Shown here: positions 33,870 to 42,429 of the stretch, in pieces | How positions within the stretch are numbered: the stretch's first letter is position 1 | Layout: every line of letters begins with the position of its first letter | Origin: Gracilibacillus alcaliphilus | GTDB lineage: Bacteria > Bacillota > Bacilli > Bacillales > Amphibacillaceae | Direction of reading: 5' to 3' | Length of the DNA stretch: 64,000 bases | Assembly (NCBI RefSeq): GCF_016909015.1 | Contig: NZ_JAFBFA010000001.1 | Coordinates: 282,313 to 346,312, forward strand | Made by a program: the position numbers and the translations under genes | The notes under the pieces: generated by a model | Databases searched by the model: none | Seen by the model: only the letters and a program-made list of their open reading frames with translations | What the model was told of the DNA's origin: nothing

Positions 33870-33889
33870 TAAGGAAGGGGTGAATAGCA

Positions 33890-34792
33890 ATGAGCAGCTG
33901 GTTGATTATCCTTATTCTTGCTTCACTGCTAGTGATCAGTGTTGGAATATTGCTGTTTCTTCATTGGAATGTGAGAAGAATGACCAACCAATTAGAGAAT
34001 ATTATTGAAAATTTTGGTACCAATGAGTTGATTCGCACCAACACACATAGTAAAAGTCTGCTTCTCTTCCTTTCTAAAATCAACCAGCTGATTCGTATGT
34101 TTAAGCAAGATCAGCAGCAGGCACAAAAAAGGGAAAAAGAACTAAAACAAGAAATCACCAATATTTCGCATGATTTGCGAACACCATTAACCTCTATTAA
34201 GGGTTTCTCTGAACTATTAACTGATCCAGCTTTATCAGAAACAGAGAAGAAGGAATTTTTGGAGATTATTCAGAAGAAGATTGATAATCTGACCATGACA
34301 GTGGATCTATTCTATGAAATGTCGCAAATTGACTCTGCTGATCTGCCTTTACATATTGAACAGGTATTATTGGATCAAGCTGTCGTTGATACGATGCTGA
34401 TGTTCTACAGTGATTTTGAGAAACGTCAGTTAAAGATAGAGATGGAAGAGGAAGTTGTACCTCCCGTTTTGGCCGATAAAAAAGCAGCAGATCGTATTAT
34501 CAATAATATCATTCAAAATGCCTTACATTATGCTGAAAGCTATTTTTCCATCCAATTAACAGAGGATGGGGAGTATGTCCAATTAAAGGCAGTAAATGAT
34601 ATTAGCGGATTTGACCAGGGTGATCTGGATCGAATTTTTGATCGAAGCTTTAGAATAGATCGGAGTCGAACAGGAGATCATCTTGGTTTAGGGCTGCATA
34701 TTGTGCAGAAACTGATTGATAGACAAGGAGGCAAAGTAGCTGCCGCTCTGCAAGGAAATGAGTTTCAGGTAAAGGTTTGGTTTAAGAAATAG
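33890..34792 (+). CDS. Sensor histidine kinase, short N-terminus
   Basis: 300 residues: one N-terminal membrane helix (about 4-23), a linker, H-box ITNISHDLRTPLTSIKGF, N-box NIIQNALHYA, and G2 DHLGLGLHIVQKL. The usual G1 DxGxG is altered (AVNDISGFDQGD). The minimal outside region suggests that it senses its ABC transporter rather than the drug itself, as intramembrane-sensing kinases do. Partner of the regulator at 31358. Confidence 0.85.
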   Translation: MSSWLIILILASLLVISVGILLFLHWNVRRMTNQLENIIENFGTNELIRTNTHSKSLLLFLSKINQLIRMFKQDQQQAQKREKELKQEITNISHDLRTPLTSIKGFSELLTDPALSETEKKEFLEIIQKKIDNLTMTVDLFYEMSQIDSADLPLHIEQVLLDQAVVDTMLMFYSDFEKRQLKIEMEEEVVPPVLADKKAADRIINNIIQNALHYAESYFSIQLTEDGEYVQLKAVNDISGFDQGDLDRIFDRSFRIDRSRTGDHLGLGLHIVQKLIDRQGGKVAAALQGNEFQVKVWFKK

Positions 34793-34869
34793 GGATAGCA
34801 GTTCAGGGAGTTCTTTTTTTGGTTGGTGGTGGAATTTATGCCAGTCCCAACAAAAAAAGATAATCAGAA

Positions 34870-34903
34870 GAATCCACTTTGAAAAAAATGATCAAAATGG
34901 ATT
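34870..34903. terminator. Terminator
   Basis: GAATCCACTTTGA and TCAAAATGGATTC arms followed by CTTTTG, between convergent genes. Confidence 0.65.
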
Positions 34904-34941
34904 CCTTTTGTGCATAATCCAACATATCCAATATAGGTCAT

Positions 34942-35292
34942 CTATAGATGCATAAGAATATTGACAAGCTTGCCAAATGGATCCCTGACATAGAAGCGCC
35001 GAACTCCCCATGGTTCTTCAGCCGGCCCATATTCAATGGCAATTCCGGCTTTTTGGATACGGGCTAATATTTCTTCAAGATCATCCACTTCAATAGATAG
35101 ATCAGGTACAGGAGTTTCAGATCCTCCCTGTGAAAGAAAGCTGATTTGTGTTTCCATTTTCTCATCTGAACCGTATGTTGCAATAAACCCCATATCCATT
35201 AATAAATCCATTTCAAGTATGTCCCCGTAAAAATCCTTGGCTTTAGAAATATCAGATGTTTCAATATTGGCAACAATGCGTTTAACCTTCAT
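34942..35292 (-). CDS. VOC-family (glyoxalase-like) protein
   Basis: 116 residues of one VOC module: IVANIETSDISKAKDFYGDIL, then VPDLSIEVDDLEEILARIQKAGI, then EPWGVRRFYVRDPFGKLVNIL. Some metal-ligand positions of true glyoxalase I are not obvious, so it may be a binding protein or dioxygenase relative. ATG follows AGGAGGTCGG. Single gene. Confidence 0.85.
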   Translation of the reverse strand: MKVKRIVANIETSDISKAKDFYGDILEMDLLMDMGFIATYGSDEKMETQISFLSQGGSETPVPDLSIEVDDLEEILARIQKAGIAIEYGPAEEPWGVRRFYVRDPFGKLVNILMHL

Positions 35293-35399
35293 TTTCCGAC
35301 CTCCTAAAGTTTTTACTCAATAGCTGGCCTTGTTTATAAGATAACACAGTATTACTTATTGGGTAAGTCTGTCAAAGCAGGTTTGGTTATGCAATACAG

Positions 35400-35909
35400 C
35401 TAATCCTTCCATTTCTCAGCTAATTTATGTCCCAGCAAAAATAATGGTATACATAATAGCATCACGCCAAAGCCAGCTGCCAAAGACGGGGCTGTTAACA
35501 TCCCCGATTTATAGAGGTTTGGGAAAAGAAACAGATTATAAGGAATAATCAAAAACAAACTGGTGTAAACTCCAGGTGTGTAGCATCTTAACAAAACAGA
35601 TTGTAAAGGGTGCGTAAACATATTAAGGGCAAAGAACATATTGAATCCTAAAAATAAGAAATAGTGCTGGCTAGCCGCAGTTAGGACAATAATCAAACAA
35701 GCAACAATAGAAACTGCCATAACTGCAACAGCAAATTGGGTGGCGGTCGTACTCTTCCTATTCCCTATTTCTTTTTGTGCAAATAAAGGAATACGTTCTT
35801 TAATTCGGGGATAGGTATGCGTAAACCATCTTTCAATGGTGATGATCTCTTCTAAGTTGTGGAGCATAAATATCATTAAAAAGGACCAAATCCAAATATC
35901 AATATCCAT
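35400..35909 (-). CDS. HXXEE-domain membrane protein
   Basis: 169 residues with about five membrane helices. The motif LHNLEE (HxxEE) near residue 16 and MFTHPLQSVLLRCYTPGVYT later are the signatures of the HXXEE family, thought from its conserved acidic and His residues to be a membrane enzyme. Function is unknown. ATG follows AGGAGG. It is single, between a VOC gene and another membrane protein. Confidence 0.8.
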   Translation of the reverse strand: MDIDIWIWSFLMIFMLHNLEEIITIERWFTHTYPRIKERIPLFAQKEIGNRKSTTATQFAVAVMAVSIVACLIIVLTAASQHYFLFLGFNMFFALNMFTHPLQSVLLRCYTPGVYTSLFLIIPYNLFLFPNLYKSGMLTAPSLAAGFGVMLLCIPLFLLGHKLAEKWKD

Positions 35910-36020
35910 TATGTCCTCCTATTCTATGGAAAGAGATTAGACAACAAATTAGACAACACACTATTATCCTTAATTTAAAGTTCTGACTTAGGTTTAGCAC
36001 AAGTTCTTTTGGGATTGTTT

Positions 36021-36722
36021 CTATTTATCTTTCTTTTGAAATACGTAAGTAGCAGCAACAATAGTGTCTACAACCAGTACAATTCCCCATATCATGGAAA
36101 TAGAATGAAAGGATGAATTGCTGTAGGGGGTAGTATGATAGCTTTCACTTTCAATCCAATCAAAATTGGTTAGATAGGTCTGTGCCTGTTCCCAGGTAAG
36201 TCCGCTTAAATAGAAAAATAATCCTTGGACAGCTAAAAAGACAAGGACATGAATAAACCATGTTGCCAAGTAATATTTTGCTTGATAACGCGGGTCCTTT
36301 TGTTTTTCAATTGCTTCATAATCTGCCTCTGTCAATAAGTTATCTGCGTCGATTTTCTTTCGCATCCAACGATCTAACTTTTTAAAATCATTCCATCCAA
36401 ATGTTATCGCATATAAGACAAAGATACACACGATGATTTGAAACGAAGATATTTCGCCAGTTTGGTTGAAAACATACCATGCCAGCACGGCTTCAATGGC
36501 TATGAATAGGACAAAACTCAGAATAAAGGCTTTGGACAGGTTTATTTTTTTGAATAGATACCTGAACACACCGAACAAGATAAGGGCTGAGAATCCCAAG
36601 ATTTCCAGACCAATAAAAATTTCCCACTGATAATCGAGAATAGTGTGATTAATAAGACGCCACCTCTTTTTTAACTCAAATGAATTAAATAAACAATAAC
36701 ATAACTGAGCGATAAAGGGCAA
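36021..36722 (-). CDS. Membrane protein of unknown family
   Basis: About 210-233 residues with five or six membrane helices and a polar loop (KLDRWMRKKIDADNLLTEADYEAIEKQ, given in parts) in the middle. The start is uncertain: TTG 36722 has no ribosome site, while an ATT codon at 36653 lies just after AAGAGGTGG. It is divergent from a TetR gene 38 bp away, which makes it a likely target of that repressor. Confidence 0.65.
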   Translation of the reverse strand: MPFIAQLCYCLFNSFELKKRWRLINHTILDYQWEIFIGLEILGFSALILFGVFRYLFKKINLSKAFILSFVLFIAIEAVLAWYVFNQTGEISSFQIIVCIFVLYAITFGWNDFKKLDRWMRKKIDADNLLTEADYEAIEKQKDPRYQAKYYLATWFIHVLVFLAVQGLFFYLSGLTWEQAQTYLTNFDWIESESYHTTPYSNSSFHSISMIWGIVLVVDTIVAATYVFQKKDK

Positions 36723-36731
36723 CTATTTTCA

Positions 36732-36767
36732 TTCACTTGAATTAAAAAAAGTGATATACTATGCATA
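36732..36767 (+). promoter_or_regulatory. tetR promoter giving a leaderless message
   Basis: TTCACT (36732-36737), 17-bp spacer, extended -10 TGATATACT (36752-36760). The predicted start of transcription is at about 36767, which is the A of ATG for the TetR gene. No Shine-Dalgarno sequence is present between promoter and start. Confidence 0.6.
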
Positions 36768-37372
36768 TGCCAAAAATAGTAGATCATGAGAAACGAAAAC
36801 AATTAATTGCTGAGGCAACATGGAGTGTGATTAGTAAACAAGGCATTCATCTGGCCTCATCACGAACGATTGCCAAAGAAGCAGGGCTGTCACAGGGGGC
36901 CTTAAGACATTATTTTTCAAAGCAGGAAGACTTGTTACTGTTTGCAATGGATCTGGTCAAACAGAAGCTGATCGCAAGATTAAAGCAATTAGACGAGAAA
37001 AACCTCCCACCTGTGGAAAAAGCAATTGAATTCTTATTAGAATTCCTTCCAACGAATCAACAAACCCTGATAGAAACGGAGGTGTGGTTTGCATTTGTCA
37101 CATTTGGAAAAACGCAAACAGGGTTTAATACGGATTATGAAGGATTGCAGAAAGCCATTAAGGACACGATCATATTTTTAAAACAGGAGGGTCAGCTGAA
37201 AGATATAGAAGAATCGATCGAACAAGAGAAACTGTATGCCTTTATCAATGGACTGGCGGTTAATTTATATATCGAACCAGACAAGATAGATAGAGAAGCA
37301 AGCAGGAGGCTGGTCGTAGATTACTTGAATAATATTCTGCTTGAAAAAATAGACACATCAAAAGAGAAATAG
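36767..37372 (+). CDS. TetR-family regulator
   Basis: 201 residues from ATG 36767 (ATG 36761 is in frame but lies at the promoter). HTH: RKQLIAEATWSVISKQG, RTIAKEAGLSQGALRHYF. The C-terminal domain resembles the BetI/PksA-like group. Likely repressor of the divergent membrane protein and itself; the ligand is unknown. The transcript appears leaderless. Confidence 0.88.
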   Translation: MPKIVDHEKRKQLIAEATWSVISKQGIHLASSRTIAKEAGLSQGALRHYFSKQEDLLLFAMDLVKQKLIARLKQLDEKNLPPVEKAIEFLLEFLPTNQQTLIETEVWFAFVTFGKTQTGFNTDYEGLQKAIKDTIIFLKQEGQLKDIEESIEQEKLYAFINGLAVNLYIEPDKIDREASRRLVVDYLNNILLEKIDTSKEK

Positions 37373-37408
37373 CAGGGAGGAGGAGAGGAGTTTCCTTTCC
37401 TCCTTAGT

Positions 37409-38197
37409 TTATTTTACCTCTGCTTTACGGAAAATCGCATAAGTAAGCAGGTAAAGCAGCAAGATAAAGCACCCGCTGATTAACAAGCTCTCTCCAACAA
37501 ATGTACTGCTGATGTCCAGTGTTAATTGTGATAAGTCAATGCCATAAGGGGTGTAGGCCATTACAGAGTGCACAGCATCATTTAAGCTGGAGATAGGCCC
37601 TAGGATTAAGATGGTCAAGTAAGTTGCTGCAATGACTAAAACAGATTTTTTAAACAGAAACATATAGAAAATGCCAACCATCAGCTGACTGATAAAGATA
37701 ACCAATGATAGCACACTGAGCAACAATAACTTGCCAATTAACCCAGCGCTGATTTCAGTCTGCGTAGATGCCGACAAAATAGTTAAAACAGGAGTTGGCA
37801 GAAAGCTGCTGAACTCTATGTCGGTAAAGGTCAAGATGAGGATGGACAAGATATAAGGCAGATACAGCAAGGTAATTAACAGTAAAAAAGTAATGATTTT
37901 GTTGATAATAATCATATGTCTACTGTGTCCACCAGAAATAGCATTCTCGATAATTTTATTTTCAAAATCAGTGCTGATACAAATCCCAATCGCCATACTG
38001 CCTAATAAGGCCATCATTTGTGTTTCCGAAAATAGTGATAAGGCACCGGTAGCCGTCTCAATCGATAACTCACCAGCAGCAACCAAGTGAGAACAGGAAA
38101 CAAATATAACAGTACTGACAAGGGATAGAATAATAAACACCCATGGTGATGTAGATTTATATAATTTGAAGGTATCGGCTTTCCATATATTTATCAT
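37409..38197 (-). CDS. ABC-2 type permease
   Basis: 262 residues with about six membrane helices; starts MINIWKADTFKLYKSTSPWV, as in lantibiotic-type ABC-2 permeases. Its start overlaps the ATPase stop by four bases. Third gene of an XRE-ATPase-permease operon. Substrate unknown. Confidence 0.82.
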   Translation of the reverse strand: MINIWKADTFKLYKSTSPWVFIILSLVSTVIFVSCSHLVAAGELSIETATGALSLFSETQMMALLGSMAIGICISTDFENKIIENAISGGHSRHMIIINKIITFLLLITLLYLPYILSILILTFTDIEFSSFLPTPVLTILSASTQTEISAGLIGKLLLLSVLSLVIFISQLMVGIFYMFLFKKSVLVIAATYLTILILGPISSLNDAVHSVMAYTPYGIDLSQLTLDISSTFVGESLLISGCFILLLYLLTYAIFRKAEVK

Positions 38198-39111
38198 TGG
38201 CTGCCTCCTATTAAGCGGAGATAATAGTTCTCTAGTGTATCCTCTTGTGTGGCAAAAGTTGTGATAACAATCCCATGGTCAATTAAGGCTTTGGATAAGA
38301 CCTCTTTCTGATCAATAAAGTCATATAATTTAATGCTTTTGTCAGGCTGTACAATAAAATTATCCGTGTGCAAAGCTTCTTTTAATACCGTTTGAAGCCG
38401 TTCTGGTTCGGCACAATCCAAGATAATATGTTTATCTATTTGTGCCTCTAACTCTGAATGACGAAGCGTTTTTAGAACTTTGCCTTTATTGACAATAATA
38501 AATTGATCTGCTGTTTGATGCAGTTCTGCCAAATGGTGACTGGACAGCAGAATCGTCATTTGGTGTTCATCTGCTAATTGTCTGATTAATTGGCGGATTT
38601 CCGCAATTCCACTGGGATCTAATCCATTGATTGGTTCATCCAGCAAGAGTATTTCGGGATTACCTAATAAGGTTATGGCGATTCCTAATCGTTGCCGCAT
38701 CCCTAATGAAAAATCTTTTGCCTTTTTCTTACCGGTATGACTCAGACCAACGATTTCCAACACCTTTTGCTCCAGATTTCTTTCCTTCAATCCTTTCATC
38801 TGCTTATGGACATGAAGGTTATCTTTTGCATTCATATTTCCCAGAATACTTGGATTTTCAATCATACATCCCATCCGTTGGCGGTTTTTCTGCAGTGCTT
38901 GTTGGCTGGATTCATCAAATAAAAGCAGTTCCCCTGATGTTGGGAACGATAGGCCGGCAATAAGGCGCATTAAGGTAGTTTTTCCAGCACCATTTTGACC
39001 AATCAGCCCATAAATTTTCCCGCGTTCTAAGGAAATCGATACATCTTCTAATGCATGAACATCTTGATATGTCTTGGTGATCTTCCTTGTTTCAAGAACA
39101 GGAGCCGTCAT
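38194..39111 (-). CDS. ABC transporter ATPase
   Basis: 305 residues. Walker A GQNGAGKT, signature FSLGMRQR, Walker B ILLLDEPINGLDP, H-loop SSHHL. C-terminal domain of about 90 residues as in BcrA-like proteins. Overlaps the XRE regulator stop and the permease start, so the three genes are translationally coupled. Confidence 0.87.
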   Translation of the reverse strand: MTAPVLETRKITKTYQDVHALEDVSISLERGKIYGLIGQNGAGKTTLMRLIAGLSFPTSGELLLFDESSQQALQKNRQRMGCMIENPSILGNMNAKDNLHVHKQMKGLKERNLEQKVLEIVGLSHTGKKKAKDFSLGMRQRLGIAITLLGNPEILLLDEPINGLDPSGIAEIRQLIRQLADEHQMTILLSSHHLAELHQTADQFIIVNKGKVLKTLRHSELEAQIDKHIILDCAEPERLQTVLKEALHTDNFIVQPDKSIKLYDFIDQKEVLSKALIDHGIVITTFATQEDTLENYYLRLIGGSQ

Positions 39112-39560
39112 TTTTTCAACTCCTTACCACCATCTAAAATATTTTGTGTGATGGCTGTAAAAAACTCAACCGGTACCAGTGCAATCCCAATACTTTCCGG
39201 ATTCTCATCCCCTAAAATCAGAAACATATCACCTTTCTTCATATTGACCATATTTATCGCCTTTTCCGGCAAACGGACAGTGCCATCTTTGCCGAGGGCT
39301 ACCGTGCCAAACATATGCTTTCCCTTTGGCGGGATAGGCAGTGCATTCTCTTGCTGATCGTAATGGATCAGGTTATCTAGTGAAACGTCAAATAAGTTGG
39401 CAATGGCATCACAGTTAATGATATCTGGCAAAGATTCACCATTTTCCCACTTAGCAATCGACTGTCTAGTTACACCAATTTTTTCAGCTATTTCTTCTTG
39501 CGAGTAATGATGTTCTCTTCTTAAGAAAGCGAGGTTTCTGGATAAAGTAATTTTTTTCAT
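39108..39560 (-). CDS. XRE-family regulator with AbrB-like domain
   Basis: 150 residues. N-terminal HTH_3: LAFLRREHHYSQEEIAEKIG, VTRQSIAKWENGESLP. C-terminal residues about 83-130 (FGTVALGKDGTVRLPEKAI..VNMKKGDMFLILGDE) look like a SpoVT/AbrB-type swapped-hairpin domain. The pairing is found in regulators heading small ABC operons. It likely represses the downstream ABC genes. AGGAATGCC precedes ATG. Confidence 0.85.
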   Translation of the reverse strand: MKKITLSRNLAFLRREHHYSQEEIAEKIGVTRQSIAKWENGESLPDIINCDAIANLFDVSLDNLIHYDQQENALPIPPKGKHMFGTVALGKDGTVRLPEKAINMVNMKKGDMFLILGDENPESIGIALVPVEFFTAITQNILDGGKELKK

Positions 39561-39811
39561 GTGGCGGCATTCCTTTCGTATGTTATATCTTTATTCTACA
39601 AGTTACTCGTTATTAAACAACCAATTTGAGGTAACTAATTATGTTAATCTTAGTTGCATCGAATACATGTATCAAGGAAATAGGTAAATAATTGCAGCAA
39701 TAACAATCTTTCTTTAAAAGGTTTTGGTTGCATTTGAGAACAAATGATTATAGTTGATTTTTAGAATCCGTTGTTTTAAAGTAGTAATATGAAATATCTG
39801 GAGGTATTATT

Positions 39812-39850
39812 ATGATGAAAATGGCAGTGTTCTTGGCAGTTATTCGATAA
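39812..39850 (+). CDS. Leader peptide of 12 residues (MMKMAVFLAVIR)
   Basis: A 13-codon frame with a strong site (CTGGAGGTATTATT) and stop TAA. Its last codons (GTT ATT CGA TAA) form one arm of a stable hairpin. Such peptides before resistance or RNA-methyltransferase genes stall ribosomes in response to antibiotics; here that is inference from layout. Confidence 0.5.
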   Translation: MMKMAVFLAVIR

Positions 39851-40056
39851 GCACTAATCGAATAGTAGTGATACTTGAAAAAAGCCCTGATAGGCAGGGT
39901 CGTTTTGCTGTGCTCTTTTTAAGTATCAGAAGTCAATGAACTAAATCATCATAATGCCGTAATATATACTGTCTGCACTTATGTGTAAAACAGTTTATCG
40001 ATATGGTTTACACAAGGCCGTGATGAATACTGGAGTGGTTCATGCACGGTTTTTTG
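39841..40056 (+). promoter_or_regulatory. Candidate ribosome-mediated attenuator
   Basis: Four hairpins follow the leader peptide. Hairpin 1: TATTCGAT (39841) with ATCGAATA (39857), overlapping the peptide's end. Hairpin 2: TGATACTT (39869) with AAGTATCA (39921), holding CCCTG/CAGGG inside. Hairpin 3: TGTGTAAA (39982) with TTTACACA (40007). Hairpin 4: ACACAA and CCGTGATGAA with TTCATGCACGG, then TTTTTTGTGT (about 40010-40056), a Rho-independent terminator 40 bp before the methyltransferase gene. Hairpins 3 and 4 share bases 40010-40014 and exclude each other. Confidence 0.55.
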
Positions 40057-40096
40057 TGTTCCCAAAAACGGCGTTCAAAAAATGGGAGGCGTTAAA

Positions 40097-41098
40097 ATGA
40101 CTCTTTATTTTGCGAGCGTATTGCCTGGATTAGAGTCTGTTTTAGCAAATGAAATCAGTACAAAGATCAATGATTCGGAAATCATTCAAATAAATAGAGG
40201 AAAGGTATTCTTCACCACAGCCGCCTCATTTACCTGCTTATGTTCGTTACGATCGGCAGATAATTTGTTTCAAATCATCGATCAATTTCAAATCGGTCCG
40301 CATAAAAAACATTTATCTCAAGTAAGTGAGCGAATATCCCAGCTGGATTTGGCTTTTGTAAATCACCAAAATTTATTTTGGGTAAATGCGAGCCGTAAAG
40401 GCAAACAAACCTATAGTCGTTTTGAACTAGCAGAAAAAGCAATGGAAGGTATTCAACAGCATTACCCTGATTGGAATCTTGGTACATCTCAACATCACCA
40501 AATAGAATTCAGGCTTGATATGGAACATCAACATGTGATGTTTTCGCTTCGATTAACGGATGCCTCCTTTCGTTTTCGTAACCAGACACGCCAATTTTCT
40601 CGTGCAGCATTGCTGCCAACAGTAGCTCATGCGATGGTATGGTTGTCAGATCCTACATCAATCGATGTTTTTGCAGATCCTTGTTGCGGTTCAGGTACGA
40701 TCTTATCAGAACGGGCTGTTTATCCTGCAGATCAGATAGCGGGCGGTGATAGATCTGAGGCAGTCACGGAGGTTGCTAAAAGTAATCTTGATAACTCGAA
40801 GGTGCAGCTACATGTCTGGGATGCACGAGAGTTGCCCTTCTCTGATAGTAGTGTGGATAAAGTGGTAACTAATCTTCCATTTGGGAGACAGATTGCTGCT
40901 GAGAATTTAGCATGCTTCAACTATCATATAATGAAGGAAATATACAGAGTATTGAAGCCAAGTGGGAGGGCCGTTCTTTTGTCTGAAAGTGTTGATCAAT
41001 TATTTACGGAAGCCAGACGATTAGGTCTTAGCAGTTTGGCATCTTATCCTGTAAGTTTGAAGGGGCTGCACCCTACAGTGTTTGTGTTTGAAAAGTAA
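40097..41098 (+). CDS. THUMP-type RNA methyltransferase
   Basis: 333 residues. The N-terminal 150 residues (YFASVLPGLESVLANEI.., RGKVFFTT..) have a THUMP/ferredoxin-like pattern for RNA binding. The C-terminal Rossmann methyltransferase has ADPCCGSGTILSE (motif I region), GGDRSEAV, WDARELPF and NLPFGRQ (motif IV, the N-x-P-F/Y form used for N2-guanine methylation). It resembles archaeal Trm14/TrmN-like tRNA guanine-N2 methyltransferases and is shorter than YpsC/RlmL. The position could be tRNA or rRNA. GGGAGGCG precedes ATG 40097. A leader-peptide attenuator lies upstream. Confidence 0.85.
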   Translation: MTLYFASVLPGLESVLANEISTKINDSEIIQINRGKVFFTTAASFTCLCSLRSADNLFQIIDQFQIGPHKKHLSQVSERISQLDLAFVNHQNLFWVNASRKGKQTYSRFELAEKAMEGIQQHYPDWNLGTSQHHQIEFRLDMEHQHVMFSLRLTDASFRFRNQTRQFSRAALLPTVAHAMVWLSDPTSIDVFADPCCGSGTILSERAVYPADQIAGGDRSEAVTEVAKSNLDNSKVQLHVWDARELPFSDSSVDKVVTNLPFGRQIAAENLACFNYHIMKEIYRVLKPSGRAVLLSESVDQLFTEARRLGLSSLASYPVSLKGLHPTVFVFEK

Positions 41099-41156
41099 GA
41101 AAGCAGTAAGTAGATTTGTGGGAATGTTCAAGCGGATTTTGGATAGGATAAAGCAG

Positions 41157-41613
41157 GGGGCTGTTGCACAATGGAAACTACATGGTGCGACAGTTCCTCT
41201 TTTTAAGTGCATGACTTATTCTTTTCAAATGGTTGAAAAGGGATGCCGTCAAGAAATCCATTTCTGTTGTCCCCTCTATGGCTACTTGATCTCTTCAAGT
41301 CCCAAGAAGCGGGCTTTTCATCAAGTGTTGAGATTATATCTTATCTGTTTAAGCTCTAGGGAGTTGCCATTTGATAGGATACAGGGGTTATCTTATCTGT
41401 TTAAGCCCTGCAGAGCTGGCTTTTAATCAGATACCAAGATCATTTTAACCTTTCCATGCTATGATTCTATCCGGTGAAGCCGACTTAGAACGTTGAAAAA
41501 AGAATGTTCTTATGTGCATGCTCTTTCCCATCATTAGCAATCATTAAAATGAATCAGCCAACATACAAAAAAAGCTGCCGCAAAATGCAGCATGTACATT
41601 TTGCAACAGCCCC
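41157..41613. mobile_element. Non-autonomous inverted-repeat element A
   Basis: A 457-bp element bounded by GGGGCTGTTGCACAATG (41157) and the inverted CATTTTGCAACAGCCCC (ending 41613), one mismatch. Each end can also fold on itself (CTGTTGCAC..GTGCGACAG; GCTG..GCAAAATG..CATTTTGC..CAGC). The inside has no gene but has roughly 53-bp tandem units (TTTAAGCTC..GGAGTTGCC). A degenerate second copy lies at 1908-2280. The end sequence is of the type seen in several insertion sequences, so a transposase elsewhere may mobilise it. Confidence 0.75.
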
Positions 41614-41705
41614 TCGCTTTATCATGTCTAATTACAGCAAAATTAGTTGCCTCTGACGCAGCGCTAGATGATATGATGGTATAAACAAATTAAAAGGAGA
41701 ATTCA

Positions 41706-42425
41706 ATGAAAAATACCACTTTTTCTGTAAGTGAATTTGCCAAATATACAGATGTTTCTGTACGGACATTACACTATTATGATGAGACAAATATACTAAA
41801 GCCGAAAAGAGATGCAAGCACTGGCCATCGCGTCTATGAAAAGGACGATACCACATTTGACTCTCGTTTTATCGAAACATTAAGATTACAAGAAGCAAAA
41901 CTTTTGACTGATAAAGATAAGATTGAGACTGCCTTAGAAACAATCCAATTTACGGTTCAAATACTAGAAAACGAAAAAGAGATCGACCATGCGTTGCTGG
42001 TCAGTTTAATGGCAAATATGCAGAATGAATGAAGACAAAAAGAATTGTCCGAAAATATTATAAAAAATACGGCCATCCAACAATTGTTTCCAGCTGATCC
42101 ACAAGATAAAATAAAGTGGGAACTTGGTTTACTTACGTTTTTTAAACAAGTAAAAAATCTTTATGGCAAGCCAGCAGATGATCCAAAAGTGAAACAAATG
42201 GTTGATGATTTTTATCAAACAGCCTTTGAGGTATTTGGCATCGATTCTTTCAGAGAACTATCGGAGCTGATTTCTCTGGATGAGTCCTCTAATCAAGAAG
42301 AGATTGCGCTGTATATCGAGGAAATAGAACGATTGGTGCCGACACCTTTAACGAAAAAAGAAGAAAGATGGCTGCAGCAGGTAACCGAACAGTATTTGGA
42401 CAGAGGATGGGAAGAGAGGAGATAA
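41706..42425 (+). pseudogene. MerR-family regulator, deletion and TGA
   Basis: ATG 41706 follows AAAGGAGAATTC. HTH: FSVSEFAKYTDVSVRTLHYY, DETNILKP. After RVYEKDD the usual 25-30 residue stretch (second helix pair) is missing and the text resumes FIETLRLQEAKLLTDKDKIE. A TGA at 42030-42032 follows ANMQNE; the same frame continues RQKELSENIIKNTAIQQLF to 42425, the normal TipAS-like effector domain. An internal in-frame deletion plus a nonsense codon make it inactive. Restart at TTG 42045 could make the effector domain alone. Confidence 0.75.
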
Positions 42426-42429
42426 GTAG

